From: Gautieria morchelliformis
Lineage: Eukaryota; Basidiomycota; Agaricomycetes; Gomphales; Gomphaceae
Reading direction: 5' to 3'
DNA: 64,000 bases
Assembly (NCBI GenBank): GCA_015179125.1
Contig: WHVA01000243.1
Coordinates: forward strand, 94,513 to 158,512
In this document: piece after piece, positions 1 to 11,452 of the stretch
Position numbering within the stretch: the stretch's first letter is position 1
How the letters are laid out: the number at the start of each line of letters is the position of its first letter
The notes under the pieces: model-generated
The model's input: only the letters and a program-made list of their open reading frames with translations
The model's database searches: none
Told to the model about the DNA's origin: nothing
Made by a program: the position numbers and the translations under genes

Positions 1-907
1 CAAATGCCTTTTGAAAGCATTTTGATGATCGATCGAGATCCGGAGGAGAGGCCACCTCTGCATAGTATATACCTAAAGAGGTAAAGGCTGGGGCGAAGGT
101 CGACGAGCGCTTTAACGAGGTGATGAAATGCTTATAAGTCGCCTCCTTGCCGTCATCTGCACACACAGTTGTACTGTACCCACATATGTCACAGCCAGAA
201 CCACGTACCTCCGGACTCCCAAAGGGCCCTTCCTAATCTCCACCAAGCTCTGGCCTGTTGCTCACCTTTTCCTTCCCCGTAATCGAGAGCTTGCACCACT
301 TCTTTAAGCTCAGTGATGCCTTCTTCCAATCGACCAGTTTTTACGATACACCATGCCCACTCTTCCCTAGCCTCCCATTTGACATCATGATCGGGATCAA
401 GTCCAATGACGTGTTTGAAAACAGTTTCAGCATTGGACCATTGCCCGCTATACTGTAAAATGCATCCGCTACTTATGAGGCACGGGACGTTGTGGGCATC
501 CTGATCCAACACGTCAGATAGAATTTCCATGGCTCGTACATGATGCTTTGGAGGGAATAGCTTCGCCAAACCGCCACCGAGGGCTACGTGAAAAGCCATC
601 CTTACCCTAAAAATGGATTATCTGTGAGAAAATTCATCTTTGATCGAGGTCAGATCCTTGCCGTTGTAAGCGTTTGCCATAGCTGGCTTCCGCCTTTGTC
701 AGGAGCTCCAGACCACTCTCGGCAGCTCTGATGACATTTTCGTAGTCATCTTCTAGCTGATAGAGTTGGCAGAGGATCCGATGGCTCAGAAGACAGTCCG
801 AAAGATCAGCAGAGGCATCCTAAGTTGACAAATATGAGATAGAAACACACAAAAAAAAAAAAAAAAAAACTTTTACGAACAAGGACAGAGGAAAATGAGT
901 CACTTCT

Positions 908-938
<31 letters not shown>

Positions 939-2371
939 GATCCGTCCCCTTGTGCACTGTCTACGCACACTGGGATGCGCAAATAGTTGAAATATCCTTT
1001 GAGTAACGCCGTCAAAGGTAAGTTTGGAAATATTCCAATGAATCGACGAAGCGTTCGAAAATCATAGTCCTCTAACAGGGGTAAAAATTTGCTTCAGAGT
1101 TGCATTTTATTCCAAAAGCCCAACTTGCCTATATGATAAGCGTCTCTGCTTTCAATGAAGAACATCCAGGCTAATTCGTCCGGGAGATTGAGTAAAACGG
1201 CCCCCTTGCTGAGATCATCTACCTCCGACAACAGTTTCTGCTTCGAGCTGGAATTGGCTCCTACTGCTGGCACAGATTGCAGGTGCTGATATTTACGTCG
1301 TAGCAACTTTGACTCGGTTGATCGACGAAGGTCATCACTAGTATTAGGGTGGTTGAGTAGCTCGTTGTATAGAGAAGGCAGCTGGCAAAGCAACGTAATG
1401 TGAGTAACTGAAAACATATAAACACGGTACGCACCGTTGAAGCATCCCATACTTCCCGTCCGACATCAAGTTTAATTTTCTCGGGTCGACCGGCTCCAAG
1501 TCTCATTCTTCGCCTCTCCACCTCTTTTTTGATCTTTTCTTCCTCGTCCCTTTCTATGAGAGAGACTATCTCCTCCAAAGTAGGTAACGAGTTGTGGATG
1601 GAATCTTGCACTGCATATGTCGTCGTGGAAGTTGGGGCGGTAGGGTCCGGCTCCGGAAGCACACTCAATGCCGCATACAACGGGGAGCCTGGGAGAAGTA
1701 ATCCGAGTGCTTTAATAACCTGAACCGATTGATTCAATTTCAACAAATTAGGAGATACAACAGGAAAGACGGTTACTTGTTCGCGAGTTCCAGACGATCG
1801 CTGGAACTCGATGTACTTCTGGAGTGTCTCAGCACATTTCAACGAATCTTCCCTGATCCACGTCGTCAACCCAATGTCTGTGGAAACAGAAAAAGAACGT
1901 ACTGCTGCGCAAAAAGATCGGCTAGACGTCGTAACGCGGTTGCATATTCCTGCCACCGATTGGTACGCTCGTAAAATTTTGACAGGCCCTATGAACAACA
2001 TCAAGATTACAGGATGGCTCGCAAACTACCATCGAACCAACCTGCCAGGCCAATGCTTGCTCTGGACTGGACTCAATGGCCTTGCTATATGCCTAGAAGA
2101 ATGGTTAGTGCTGACATTCCTACTGCGATGGGTAGCAGCTTACCTGCTCGCTTCTTGAATGGTTTCCGAGCTCCAAGCACGCCAAACCCAGAAAGACATT
2201 GCTGGGCCATAGATATAATTACCCGTGATGCAAGAAAATTCACACGAACGCGTTATAATTTGCAGGTTCGTATTCCAGTACCTGTGCGGCAGCCTCTTCC
2301 GCCGCCTTGTAGTCCTTTTTGCCAAGAGAGTCCCTCGCAGCTTTTAGTTTACCTTTGATAAACGATGCCAT
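1..2371 (-). CDS. SKI3: Ski3-like TPR subunit of the SKI complex (N-terminal part; C-terminus lies beyond the window)
   Basis: Ski3 (TTC37 in animals) is the tetratricopeptide scaffold of the cytoplasmic SKI complex, which feeds mRNA to the exosome for 3'-to-5' decay. The start codon is at 2371-2369 and opens with MASFIKGKLKAARDSLGKKD. TPR-type helices follow over several short exons, roughly 2371-2244, 2201-2144, 2092-2042, 1988-1903 and 1877-1435. Downstream exons contain family-like blocks such as NSLPTLEEIVSLIERDEEEK (about 1.5 kb), DDLRRSTESKLLRRKY (about 1.3 kb), LNLPDELAWMFFIESRDA (about 1.15 kb) and LFPPKHHVRAMEILSDVL (about 0.55 kb). The last visible exon (about 1-140) reads into the edge with FAPAFTSLGIYYAEVASPP. 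Introns are 25-60 nt with GT-AG ends. I saw no break. Exon borders were worked out by hand and may be off by a few bases. The family assignment rests on remembered conserved blocks. Confidence 0.85.
851..937. repeat. Poly-A run and hexamer microsatellite in the SKI3 gene
   Basis: A run of 19 A (851-869) lies in what reads as an intron. Five perfect CTCAGG units (908-937) lie in the adjacent exon and encode an alternating Glu-Pro tract (EPEPEPEPE) on the minus strand. Both are slippage-prone, and the exon tract is in frame. Confidence 0.85.
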
Positions 2372-2384
2372 TCTAATAGTGCTG

Positions 2385-2463
2385 CTCAATTCTTAGCTCG
2401 GTTCGTTTGTGCAAAAGGTCGTTCGGAGTTTTTTTTGCAACGAACCGAACTGTAAGAATTGAG
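2385..2463. repeat. Short imperfect inverted repeat upstream of SKI3
   Basis: The arm at 2385-2405 (CTCAATTCTTAGCTCGGTTC and one more base) is nearly the reverse complement of 2441-2463. A further CAGTTCGGTTCGGTTCG block at 2469-2485 can also pair with 2441-2452. It lies in the 190 bp between the SKI3 start codon and the DNA transposon, so it could be a tiny palindromic element or a promoter hairpin. The rest of 2372-2560 shows no gene. Confidence 0.6.
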
Positions 2464-2562
2464 GCACTCAGTTCGGTTCGGTTCGAACTGCTGTGCGGAG
2501 CTTTGGCGGAGCCTAGATTGACGTACAAGTTTGACTTATGTAAACGTGCATGCTCACTCATG

Positions 2563-2598
2563 GCGCCGCTCACTTAGGCGCCGCCACTTGTGTGCAAC
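2563..2598 (+). repeat. Left terminal inverted repeat of the DDE transposon
   Basis: It pairs with 20920-20955 in inverted orientation. The shared core is GCCGCTCACTTAGGC, followed by CCACTT and TGTGCAA with two or three mismatches between them. Confidence 0.8.
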
Positions 2599-2670
2599 AA
2601 TCTGGCTTGTTCAAATTGTCTAACCCTAACCCCAAAATATAATCGCCATCCTCACTGCCGCCCACCATCT

Positions 2671-2861
2671 ATGGTCAAATCATACCAGAAAAACAACCTC
2701 GCGAAAGCCAGAAACTATCGCCATATTGACACTACTAATGAAATCTGGAAGACGTATGACCCGGAATGGGCACAGCGGCTGGCAGAGCAGCCAAAGAAAA
2801 AGCGCAAGAAATTGCGCAGCTCCCTCCACACCGTCAATGGGCTAGCCATTGCGAAGGAAAG
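2671..2861 (+). pseudogene. Transposase, N-terminal segment (cut by copia insertion)
   Basis: An ATG at 2671 opens a basic N-terminal region (MVKSYQKNNLAKARNYRHID...) containing a PKKKRKK nuclear-localisation-like run at about residues 38-44. The frame stays open until the copia LTR begins at 2862. Reading straight across the 5-bp duplication (GAAAG at 2857-2861 and 13946-13950), the frame continues at 13951 with AISAYLVASSSHTIND. This shows the copia element went into the coding sequence. Confidence 0.7.
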
Positions 2862-3136
2862 TGTAGGATGTCGAGCGTCTTGTAGCTCGGCATGACCCGG
2901 GAAGGTGGAACAATTGGTCTGTGCTCGACCCCCTTTCAATCTGAGACACGCGTATTTGTATGAGCGTATGTACAATAGTGTAGTCTTCCCAGTGTGTTTT
3001 CGCTGCCACTGGGAAGTGAGTACCTAACCTGTATAACGAGAGCAAAGCTAACTAGCTTGTAGCTTACATTTGTCTTTAGGTAGTGTATACTACCTAGTGT
3101 GTTTTCGCTGCCACTGGGAACTTACATTTGTCTTTA
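2862..3136 (+). repeat. 5' LTR of copia element 1
   Basis: A 275-bp direct repeat of 13671-13945. It contains two copies of a block that includes GTGTGTTTTCGCTGCCACTG, one near the middle and one near the 3' end, so the LTR has an internal duplication. Confidence 0.93.
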
Positions 3137-3148
3137 GGTTATGGGCCC
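3137..3148 (+). promoter_or_regulatory. Primer-binding site of copia element 1 (initiator tRNA-Met anticodon region)
   Basis: GGTTATGGGCCC directly follows the LTR. It is complementary to an anticodon stem-loop of the form GGGCCCATAACC, with the CAU anticodon in the centre, not to a tRNA 3' end. Drosophila copia is known to use an internal fragment of initiator tRNA-Met in this way. The same 12-mer follows the LTRs at 14262 and 56046. Confidence 0.7.
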
Positions 3149-3185
3149 CGGCCCTACCTTCTGAACGCAAAAATCCACTGTAACA

Positions 3186-4937
3186 ATGCCAGCTACACCT
3201 CTTGATAAAATGAACAATTACCAGTCAAGTACTGGTACTGCCTACTCAGTGTTCCCAAAGTTGCACCATGATAATTACTTTTCATGGAGCGCAAGTATGG
3301 AGTCGATGTTGCGATCCCTCAACCAGTGGGAGGTTGTGATGGGAAGAGTCCCCGGTCCGATACGTGCTGACTCGAAAGCTCCTACGGAAGAGGAGCTGGA
3401 GCTAGAAGAAGCTTGGACGCTCCGGATGGAGCGTGCGTACACAGAAATTGATCTGCGTCTTGAAGAACAGCAACGGACGGCGATTCGTGATAATCGCGAC
3501 CCATGCTTGGCCTGGAATACACTGCATACGGTGTATGGCAATCGTTTAGCGAATACGAGAGCGTCGCTGCTCGGAGAAATCACTCACATTCATTATGACG
3601 GTTCCGGTATCATGGAGCATAAAGCCAGGATGGACTCATTACATTTGAGGCTCATAGAAGCTGGCCATCCCGTTCCGGAGCCGCTCTATCTTAGCTTCTT
3701 TCTCAACACACTCCTGGAGGAGTTTGACGCAGTTACCAATACCATCGACTGGGATCATGATACGGTGGCGGAATTGGTTGGCAATCTGCGTCAGGTGGAG
3801 ATAAGGAAGGGTTTGCGCACCGGGGCAGAGGGCTCAGCGTTTGCTATAGCAAAGAAGAACCAACAAAAGCCCGGAACGACCTCAACTTCGACCTCGCAGG
3901 GGGCCACGCAGAGCACCCCACAGAGTGCGAGGGGGAGCAAGCCGAAGAAGTCTTCGGGACGCTCAGGCAAATGCTATAATTGCGGAGGTCAAGGTCATTT
4001 TGCAAAGGATTGCCCCTCTCCGAAGAAGAAGAGGGACAGCGGTTCGCAACAAGATAGAAAAAAGGACTCACCGACTGGCGATCAGGATAAGACCAAAGGG
4101 AGCCCTTCTACATCGCGCGGCTTATTCTCAGTCATTGAGACTTCAATGTTCTTGGGCGATAGTCCTGTTACGCGGCGCTGCTTTATTGATACAGCGGCGT
4201 CAGGGAACTTTACGCCAAAAATAGAGGACTTACACGATTTCGTCCCATTTACGAGTCCTAGGTCCTTCACTGCCGCAAATGGTGCGGAGGTGCAATCGAA
4301 GGGTAGCGGTACTGTGAAAATCGGGATGAACAATCATGGAGAAAGGAGGACCGTTGAAATCCCGCACGTCCAGTGGGTGCCAAGCATTTATACGCACCTA
4401 TTCTCTCCTGGACAGCTTATCAAAGATGGGTTCAAAGTAAACCTCCACAGAGATGGCTGTACCATCAAAGACTCGGCGAATAGATTAGTAGCCGAAGTAC
4501 GCGAAAGAGGAAACACTTACCCTGCGGATTTCTCGATCGTGCAGCCGCGTAACCCATGCCCGATTGTTCACTCGATCATAGAACCTACTGCAGAAGAGTT
4601 GAACAATAGACTCGATGAAGCAGTAATGGCACTTACAGTGAAGGAGGAGAATGATGCTATGCGTTGGCATCAGAGGCTCGGACATCTGAACGTCGCGGAC
4701 GTGCGCAATTTGGCAGCGAAGCATGCCACAGGCATGCAAATCATAGAAGATCAGATCAGTAGTGCGGATTGCTTGGCGTGCATACACGGTAAACAGCATA
4801 AGACGCCGTTTAAAACAGGGAGAACCAGAGCGACTCACGCAGGTGAATTGATCCATATGGACTTGGCCGGTCCCATGGAGACGACCAGCTTTGATGGAAA
4901 AAAATATTTCCTGATCATCGTGGATGATTATACATGA
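3186..4937 (+). pseudogene. Copia element 1: gag, protease and start of integrase
   Basis: From 3186 the frame encodes a copia-type gag (TAYSVFPKLHHDNYFSW near the start). A CCHC knuckle CYNCGGQGHFAKDC lies at about 3972-4013, a protease with CFIDTAASGNF at about 4180 and the integrase zinc-binding block (WHQRLGHLN...CLACIHGKQH) at about 4665-4800. The integrase core begins at about 4850 and continues toward the gypsy insertion. It is part of a fossil element and is not expected to act as a host gene. Confidence 0.88.
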
Positions 4938-5259
4938 GCGATTTGGGTGGAACCACTTACCCTCAAGTCGGAAGTCGTTTCCAAGGTATGAGAGTATATC
5001 CAGTTATTTGAAACTGGTTATGAAGCCAAGGTCCGAGGCATTATGGCCGACAATGGAACCGAGTTCGTTAATAATGAGATGAACCGGTATTTAAAGGAGA
5101 AAGGAATCACCTTGTATACTTCAGTCCCTTACACGCACGAACAGAATGGCGTCGCTGAAAGAGCGATCCGCACGATTACTGAGGGGGCGCGAGCGATGTT
5201 GTACGCATCCAAACTGCCAAAGAACTTGTGGTCAATGGCAGTGAAGACCATGGCGTACC

Positions 5260-5722
5260 TGTCAGGGGACACCCTGTTTTCCATTTCCAGTTCCGACTCC
5301 ATTTCCGACTCCGCTTCCGATTCCGATTCCATCTCCGCCTCCGCTCTCGGAAATGATTCCGCTTCTGGGAGAACTTCCACCAGTTCTGTTCGCCTTCCCA
5401 GTTCCACTCCAATTTCCGAGTTCCACCCTCGGAACAGTGTCGGAAATCAAGCGACTCGCATAATAGGTGACATCAAGGGTCGATCAAGGGTCAGGGAGGT
5501 GCAGGGTTGATGGCGGGTGCCAAGTGTTGTCCCTGGCTGCGCAGCGTAGTATAATACGGGCTCGCTGACATTGGGGGTCCTTAGACTTTTCTCTTTGGAT
5601 TTCCCCTTGTCAGGTGAGAATCCCCTCTCTTGTATGCTCTGTTCATTTATACAGACTTTGGATTTCCCCTTGTCAGTTGTGTGGTAGTGTGATCTCCACA
5701 ACTAGCCAGGGTTGCCCTTACA
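5260..5722 (+). repeat. 5' LTR of gypsy element A
   Basis: Its first 150 bp are a run of near-repeats of TTCCGACTCC/TTCCGATTCC, so it contributes to the CGGAA richness of the element. A GGATTTCCCCTTGTCAG block occurs twice near the 3' end. Confidence 0.94.
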
Positions 5723-5909
5723 GCAGAAAAGTCTCTCCCATAGAGGACCGGCGGTCGTACTGCGTGTCGCAGCCGCCATAGGTGCGTTCGGAATCGGAGA
5801 CAGCGACTCGGAGATCGCAACCTCTTCCGCACACACAGCGTACGACAGCCCTTCTTCTTACGTCGAGCTCCCAACCCCGGAAATCCCATCCCACATTTCT
5901 CCTTCCGAC

Positions 5910-7085
5910 ATGGATCCGGACGATCGTCTTCGGAATATGGAGGAGGAATTGACGCGGAACCGGATGAAGACCGACGCGATTGAAACAGCCTTACAAGCGA
6001 TTTTGGCTAAGTTAGATATTCCACAAGGTGGTGGAAATGAAATGTTGGATGATCCGGATTTCGGAAAAGCGGAACTAGCGGAGGAGAGAAAGTCCGCGAA
6101 GTTAGCAAAGGTCAAACCCGCAACTCCGGCGGACTTTGACGGAGATCGGGAGAAGGGACGCGCATTCTTCAACACATGCAGCATCTACTTCGCAATTGTC
6201 GGAGACCTCTTTCCGAACGACCAGGCTCGGATTCACTGGGCATTGTCCTTTTTCAAGTCGGACCGCGCATCCCGTTTTGCAAACAAGGTGATCCGACATG
6301 AAGCAAAGGGCAAGGGGAACTACTTCCGAGACTGGGACGCCTTCGAGAAAACATTTTCCGACCAGTTCTGCCCAAAAAATGAACAGCTCACAGCCCTTAC
6401 GAAGCTCGAGGGGACCAGCTGGTACCAGGCCAAGGATCCGGTCGATGACTATATCGATCGCTTCCAGGAGCTCATCGACCTTGCGGAGTATGATGACGAC
6501 AAGACGATCGTCATCAAATTCCGACGAGGACTCGATCCGACACTCCAGAACCAAGTTGCGCTGCTTGGGGATGGAGCACCGGACTTTGATGACCCGGAAG
6601 GGTGGTACCAAGCTGCACAGAGGGTGTCCCGGAACAGGGAAGCAAATGAGGCCTTCGTGGAGACGAGCCGGAATATGACGCGCAGTTCCACTCGTCCTAC
6701 TCCACCTGTGCCAAAATCCGGAAGCGCATTCATTCCCATGCGGAAAGTATTTCCGACGCTTTCTCCGCCCGCTCCTATTAGGAACCATAGCCCTCCTCCC
6801 TCGAAGAGTGGCCCTGCCCCGATGGATGTTGACCGCATGCGCGGAAAAGGCCGCGGAACTATCACCTGCTTCCGATGTCAACAACCAGGCCACTATGCCC
6901 GCGAGTGCCCCCAAGCATTCGACATCCGGCTTATGACCACAGAGGAGAAACTCGAGCTCCTTCCAGAGTTCCTCGCACTTGCGGACATAAGCGGAGTGCC
7001 TACTGCGGAAGGAGTTTCCGAAAATGCGGAACATGGCGCATCGGAAGCGGAAGATGCATCGGATTTTGTGACGCGCAGCGGGTGA
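5910..7085 (+). pseudogene. Gypsy element A: gag
   Basis: Gag-like protein opening MDPDDRLRNMEEELTRNRMK, with a capsid-type region (FFNTCSIYF...ARIHWALSFF at about 6165-6255; W.AFEKTFSDQF at about 6330) and one CCHC knuckle CFRCQQPGHYARECP at about 6870-6912. Pol starts shortly after in another frame. Confidence 0.88.
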
Positions 7086-7111
7086 GATGTGTGCCCCTGC
7101 TGCCTGTACAT

Positions 7112-7860
7112 AACCGGTTTGCCTGTCTTGAAGTAGAGAATGAAAAGCCCCGACTCCCCTCACTTCATACAGACCCACCGGATAAAGTCACACAAAAGCC
7201 AAATCCGACACCCCGTCTATCCCGCATCCGCCCTTGGGAGAGACGCCTTCCGAAGCGCTATGTCGTTGCTGCCACCCCTGGCCCCAAGTCACTAGTCATT
7301 AAGGTAGAGATCCAGACGACAGATACGGCGGAAGTCAAATCCGGACCCGCCCTTGTCGATTGCGGGGCCACTGGTCAGTTTATGGACCGGGACTATGTGG
7401 AACGGAACCGACTGACGACGCGGAAGTTGCAACGTGCAATCCCGGTGTTCAATGTGGATGGAAGCCCCAATGAGGCAGGGTCCATCACGGAGATAGTGGA
7501 CACAATTCTCCGCTACGATGGACACTCGGAATGCACTTCCTTCGCTGTCACCAGCCTGGGGAAGCAAGGCATCATCCTTGGGTTTACCTGGCTTCAAGAG
7601 CACAACCCGGAGATCAATTGGCAGACTCGGAAGGTACTGATGAGTCGATGTCCAGCCAAGTGTCACATGTGCCGGTTGGAAGTGCGGAAGGAGCACCAGG
7701 AGCAGCGGAAGACCGAACGGCTCATACAGACATGTCGTTCCGGCCCCATCCACTGCTTGCAGAAGAAGACTCGGAAGCGGAATTTGACCCGGATCCCCTT
7801 CCAATTCCGATTCCGACGTCATCCGACTCGGCCTGGAAGACGCTCTGACGGAAGGGGAGC
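7112..7860 (+). pseudogene. Gypsy element A: aspartic protease region
   Basis: ALVDCGATGQFMDRDYV at about 7350 matches the retropepsin active-site block (D-C/S-G-A). GIILGFTWLQEHNPEINW at about 7570 matches the flap/LGxxWL block of gypsy proteases. Confidence 0.85.
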
Positions 7861-7862
7861 GC

Positions 7863-9359
7863 TTGCTGTACGTAAACCTTCCGCCGGAGGCGGAACACAT
7901 CCGCGCCACCGGAAATATTTCGCAACGCCTTGCTGAAGCCTCTAAGAGGTATGATAGAGTGGAGGCGGAAATTCCGGAGTACCTGCGGGAGTTTGAGGAC
8001 GTCTTCTCCAAGGAGTCGTTTGATGCCCTGCCTCCGCGGAAACTGTGGGACCATGCCATCGAGTTGGAGCCTGGGTCGAAGCCCACCAACTGCAAGGTCT
8101 ACCCGCTGTCACCCAAGGAGCAGGTAGAGCTCGATGCATTCCTTGCGGAAAATCTCCGTACAGGGAGGATCCGCCCCTCCAAGTCACCCATGGCATCTCC
8201 GGTGTTCTTCATCAAGAAGAAGGACGGCTCGCTCAGACTTGTGCAGGATTACCGGGCCTTGAATGCGATCACGATCAAGAACCGGTACCCCATTCCGCTC
8301 ATTTCCGAATTGATCACACAACTCCGCGGGGCGAAGTACTTCACCAAGCTGGATGTCCGCTGGGGCTTCAATAATGTCCGGATCCGGGAGGGAGATGAGT
8401 GGAAGGCCGCATTCCGCACCAACCGAGGACTCTTTGAGCCACAGGTCATGTTCTTTGGCCTCACCAACAGTCCTGCCACGTTCCAGACAATGATGAATGA
8501 CATTTTCCGTGACATGATAGCAGAAGGGGTTGTCTGCGTCTACCTCGATGACATCCTCATCTTCACAAAAACAATGTCCGAACATCGGGAAGTCGTGCGG
8601 AGAGTGCTGGAACGACTCCGGGAGTACAACCTGTGTCTCAAGCCGGAAAAGTGCGAATTTGAGCGGACGCGGATAGAGTATCTTGGGGTGATCGTGTCGG
8701 AAGGAAAGGTGGAAATGGACCCCGTCAAGGTTTCCGGTGTGTCGGATTGGCCGGTGCCGCGGAACAAGAAGGAAGTCCAGTCCTTCATTGGGTTAGTCAA
8801 TTTCTACCGGCGGTTCATCAAGAACTTCTCCTGCCACGCCCGTGCCCTCTTCGACCTCACCAAGAAGGAGGTTGGATGGCGGTGGGGAGAGCCGGAACGG
8901 GCCTCCTTTGACAAACTCAAAGAGCTGATCACTTCCGCCCCGGTCCTGATCTTTCCCGACGACTCTCGCCCTTACCGAGTGGAGGCGGATTCTTCCGACG
9001 CAGCTACCGGAGCGGTCTTGTCGCAACAGTCATCGGAAGAAGGTGGGGGGTGGCATCCGATTGCCTTCTTCTCTAAGAGTCTCAGTCCGGTTGAGCGGAA
9101 CTACGAGATCCATGACAAGGAGATGCTGGCAATCATCCGAGCGCTGGAGGAGTGGCGACACTTCCTCGAGGGTGCTCTATGCCCATTTGAGATCTGGACA
9201 GACCACAAGAACCTTGAGTATTTCCGCACGTCTAAGAAGTTGAACCGACGACAAGCACGGTGGTCCCTACACCTGTCCCGGTTTGACTTCATGCTCCACC
9301 ACCGCCCCGGCCGCACCATGGGCAAGCCTGATGCCCTATCCCGCCGTGCGGATCATTGA
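7863..9359 (+). pseudogene. Gypsy element A: reverse transcriptase and RNase H
   Basis: RT blocks in order: [17 protein letters not shown] (about 8218), FTKLDVRWGFNNVRI (about 8341), MFFGLTNSPATFQ (about 8449) and VCVYLDDILIFT with the YLDD catalytic site (about 8532). RNase H follows with YRVEADSSDAATGAVLSQ (about 8973) and IWTDHKNLEYF (about 9193). Confidence 0.93.
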
Positions 9360-9383
9360 AGCGGAAGCGGAGACAATGCGGAT

Positions 9384-10989
9384 ATGACACTGCTCCGCCC
9401 AAGTCTCTTTGCAATCCGCGCCCTAGAAGGAGTGACTGCAGTTGGAGCGGAAGCGGAAATGCTCCGGGACATCCGGAGACAGTATCGGAATGGAGAGAAG
9501 GAGGAGTCGGTGGTGAAGGCAGTGGAGGAACTTCGGAAAGGGCACTCACGGTCTGTACGGGCAGCGGAATGGTCGGAACGGGATGGGCTGCTCCACTTCA
9601 GAGGCAAGGTCTACGTTCCAGATGGGGCGGACCTCCGCCGCCGCATCGTGTCCCAGCACCATGACACACGGGTCGCTGGGCATGCTGGCAGGTGGAAGAC
9701 GCTGGAGTTAGTGGCTCGGAATTACTGGTGGCCTCAGATGTCCCGCTACATTGGACAGTACGTGAAGACATGTGACCTTTGTCTCCGAACCAAAGCGCAA
9801 CGACATCCACCCGTCGGAGAACTTGTTCCGCTCCCGATTCCCGAATCCCGCTGGGACACCATCAGCGTCGACTTCATTGTTGAACTCCCAGAGTCTCATG
9901 GCTACGACGCGATCATGAACGTCGTGGATTCGGTAAGCAAGGTGTCCCACTTCATTCCGACGCACACGACGATCACAGCCCTCGGAGCGGCCCGCCTGTT
10001 CCTTGCCCATGTCTGGAAGTTGCATGGGCTCCCGAAGCAAGTTGTTTCCGACCGAGGTCCGCAGTTTGTCGCGGAACTGACTCGGGAGCTCTACCGCCTG
10101 CTCGGCATAAAGCTAGCTACCACCACGGCGTACCATCTGCAGGGTGACGGACAGACGGAACGGGTCAATCAGGAGTTGGAGCAATATCTCCGCCTCTTTG
10201 TCAATGAGAGGCAGGACGACTGGGATGAATTACTTCCGCTGGCGGAATTCCAATACAACAACCATGTCCATTCCGCCACACAACAGACTCCCTTCATGCT
10301 CGACTCCGGACGACACCCGCGGATGGGCTTCGAACCACGCCAGGCTGAGTCCCGACTCGAGACGGTCAATGAGTTCCGAGACCGCATAGACTCCACCCTT
10401 TCGGAAGCCAAGTCGGCCCTTGCAAAGGCCAAGGATGACATGGCGAGGTACTACAACCAACGCCGGGTTCCTGCCCCAGAGTACCAAGTTGGAGACAAGG
10501 TGTATCTAGATGCAAGTGACATCCGCACCACACGCCCTTCACAGAAGCTTGCCCACCGCTACCTTGGGCCCTTCACAGTGACGCGGAGGGTTGGACGGAA
10601 TGCATACCGCCTGCGACTTCCGATGTCCATGTCCCGCCTCCACCCCGTCTTCAACGTGGTGAAGTTACTCCCTATGCTTGAGGACCCAATTCCAGGTCGG
10701 AAGGCTCATCCGCCACCTCTGCCAGAGATTGTAGATGGGGAGGAGCACTATGTGGTGGAACGGATCCTGGACAGCCGGTTTGTGCGAGGACGACTCCAAT
10801 TCCTCGTGAAATGGGAAGGGTATGGGTACGAAGAGAATTCGTGGGTCCCGGAGCAAGATGTTTCCGCCCCAGACAAGCTCGGGGAGTTCTATAGGACACA
10901 TCCCGGTGCCCCTCGCCGGATCCGCTCGTTGGCATTTCAATCCCTCGTGTCCCGTGCTTCGAGGACGCAGCACGCTAGAGAGGGGGTGA
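9384..10989 (+). pseudogene. Gypsy element A: integrase with C-terminal chromodomain
   Basis: The HHCC zinc-binding region (HHDTRVAGHAGRWKT...CDLCLRTKA) is followed by the integrase core (ISVDFIVELPESHGYD; VVSDRGPQFVAELTRE; a DGQTERVNQELEQYLR block), a GPFTVTRRVGRNAYRL linker and the chromodomain YVVERILDSRFVRGRLQFL with VKWEGYGYEENSWVP. Chromodomains in this lineage are known to steer insertion toward methylated-histone chromatin. Confidence 0.92.
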
Positions 10990-11452
10990 TGTCAGGGGAC
11001 ACCCTGTTTTCCATTTCCAGTTCCGACTCCATTTCCGACTCCGCTTCCGATTCCGATTCCATCTCCGCCTCCGCTCTCGGAAATGATTCCGCTTCTGGGA
11101 GAACTTCCACCAGTTCTGTTCGCCTTCCCAGTTCCACTCCAATTTCCGAGTTCCACCCTCGGAACAGTGTCGGAAATCAAGCGACTCGCATAATAGGTGA
11201 CATCAAGGGTCGATCAAGGGTCAGGGAGGTGCAGGGTTGATGGCGGGTGCCAAGTGTTGTCCCTGGCTGCGCAGCGTAGTATAATACGGGCTCGCTGACA
11301 TTGGGGGTCCTTAGACTTTTCTCTTTGGATTTCCCCTTGTCAGGTGAGAATCCCCTCTCTTGTATGCTCTGTTCATTTATACAGACTTTGGATTTCCCCT
11401 TGTCAGTTGTGTGGTAGTGTGATCTCCACAACTAGCCAGGGTTGCCCTTACA
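10990..11452 (+). repeat. 3' LTR of gypsy element A
   Basis: Matches 5260-5722 throughout as read. The frame of the integrase stays open into the LTR, so the C-terminus may be LTR-encoded. Confidence 0.94.

Larger units (their letters stand above)
5260..11452 (+). mobile_element. Ty3/gypsy chromodomain LTR retrotransposon, very young (element A)
   Basis: The 463-bp LTRs (5260-5722, 10990-11452) look identical by eye, TGTCAGGG...CCTTACA, with the TSD GTACC (5255-5259, 11453-11457). Parts in order: gag, protease, RT, RNase H, integrase, chromodomain (gypsy order, chromovirus type). Gag and pol lie in several successive frames. The copy looks almost whole, with at most two or three interruptions in pol. 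It inserted into copia element 1 and is the youngest layer of the nest. The sequence is unusually rich in CGGAA/TTCCG. Confidence 0.94.

Noticed and set aside
2620-2634. Telomere-like CTAACCCTAACCCC
   Set aside because: Only about two units, inside a transposon end; no array and no chromosome end here.
2590-2895. Possible small host gene left of the copia element
   Set aside because: From the ATG at 2671 it is the transposase N-terminus of the DDE transposon; its text resumes after each copia insertion, and the part past 2861 is LTR.
6102-7178. 358-codon minus-strand frame opposite gypsy A gag
   Set aside because: Shadow of a GC-rich coding region with skewed codon use; no motif. It differs from the antisense gene in element C, which lies outside gag and pol and has a cysteine cluster.
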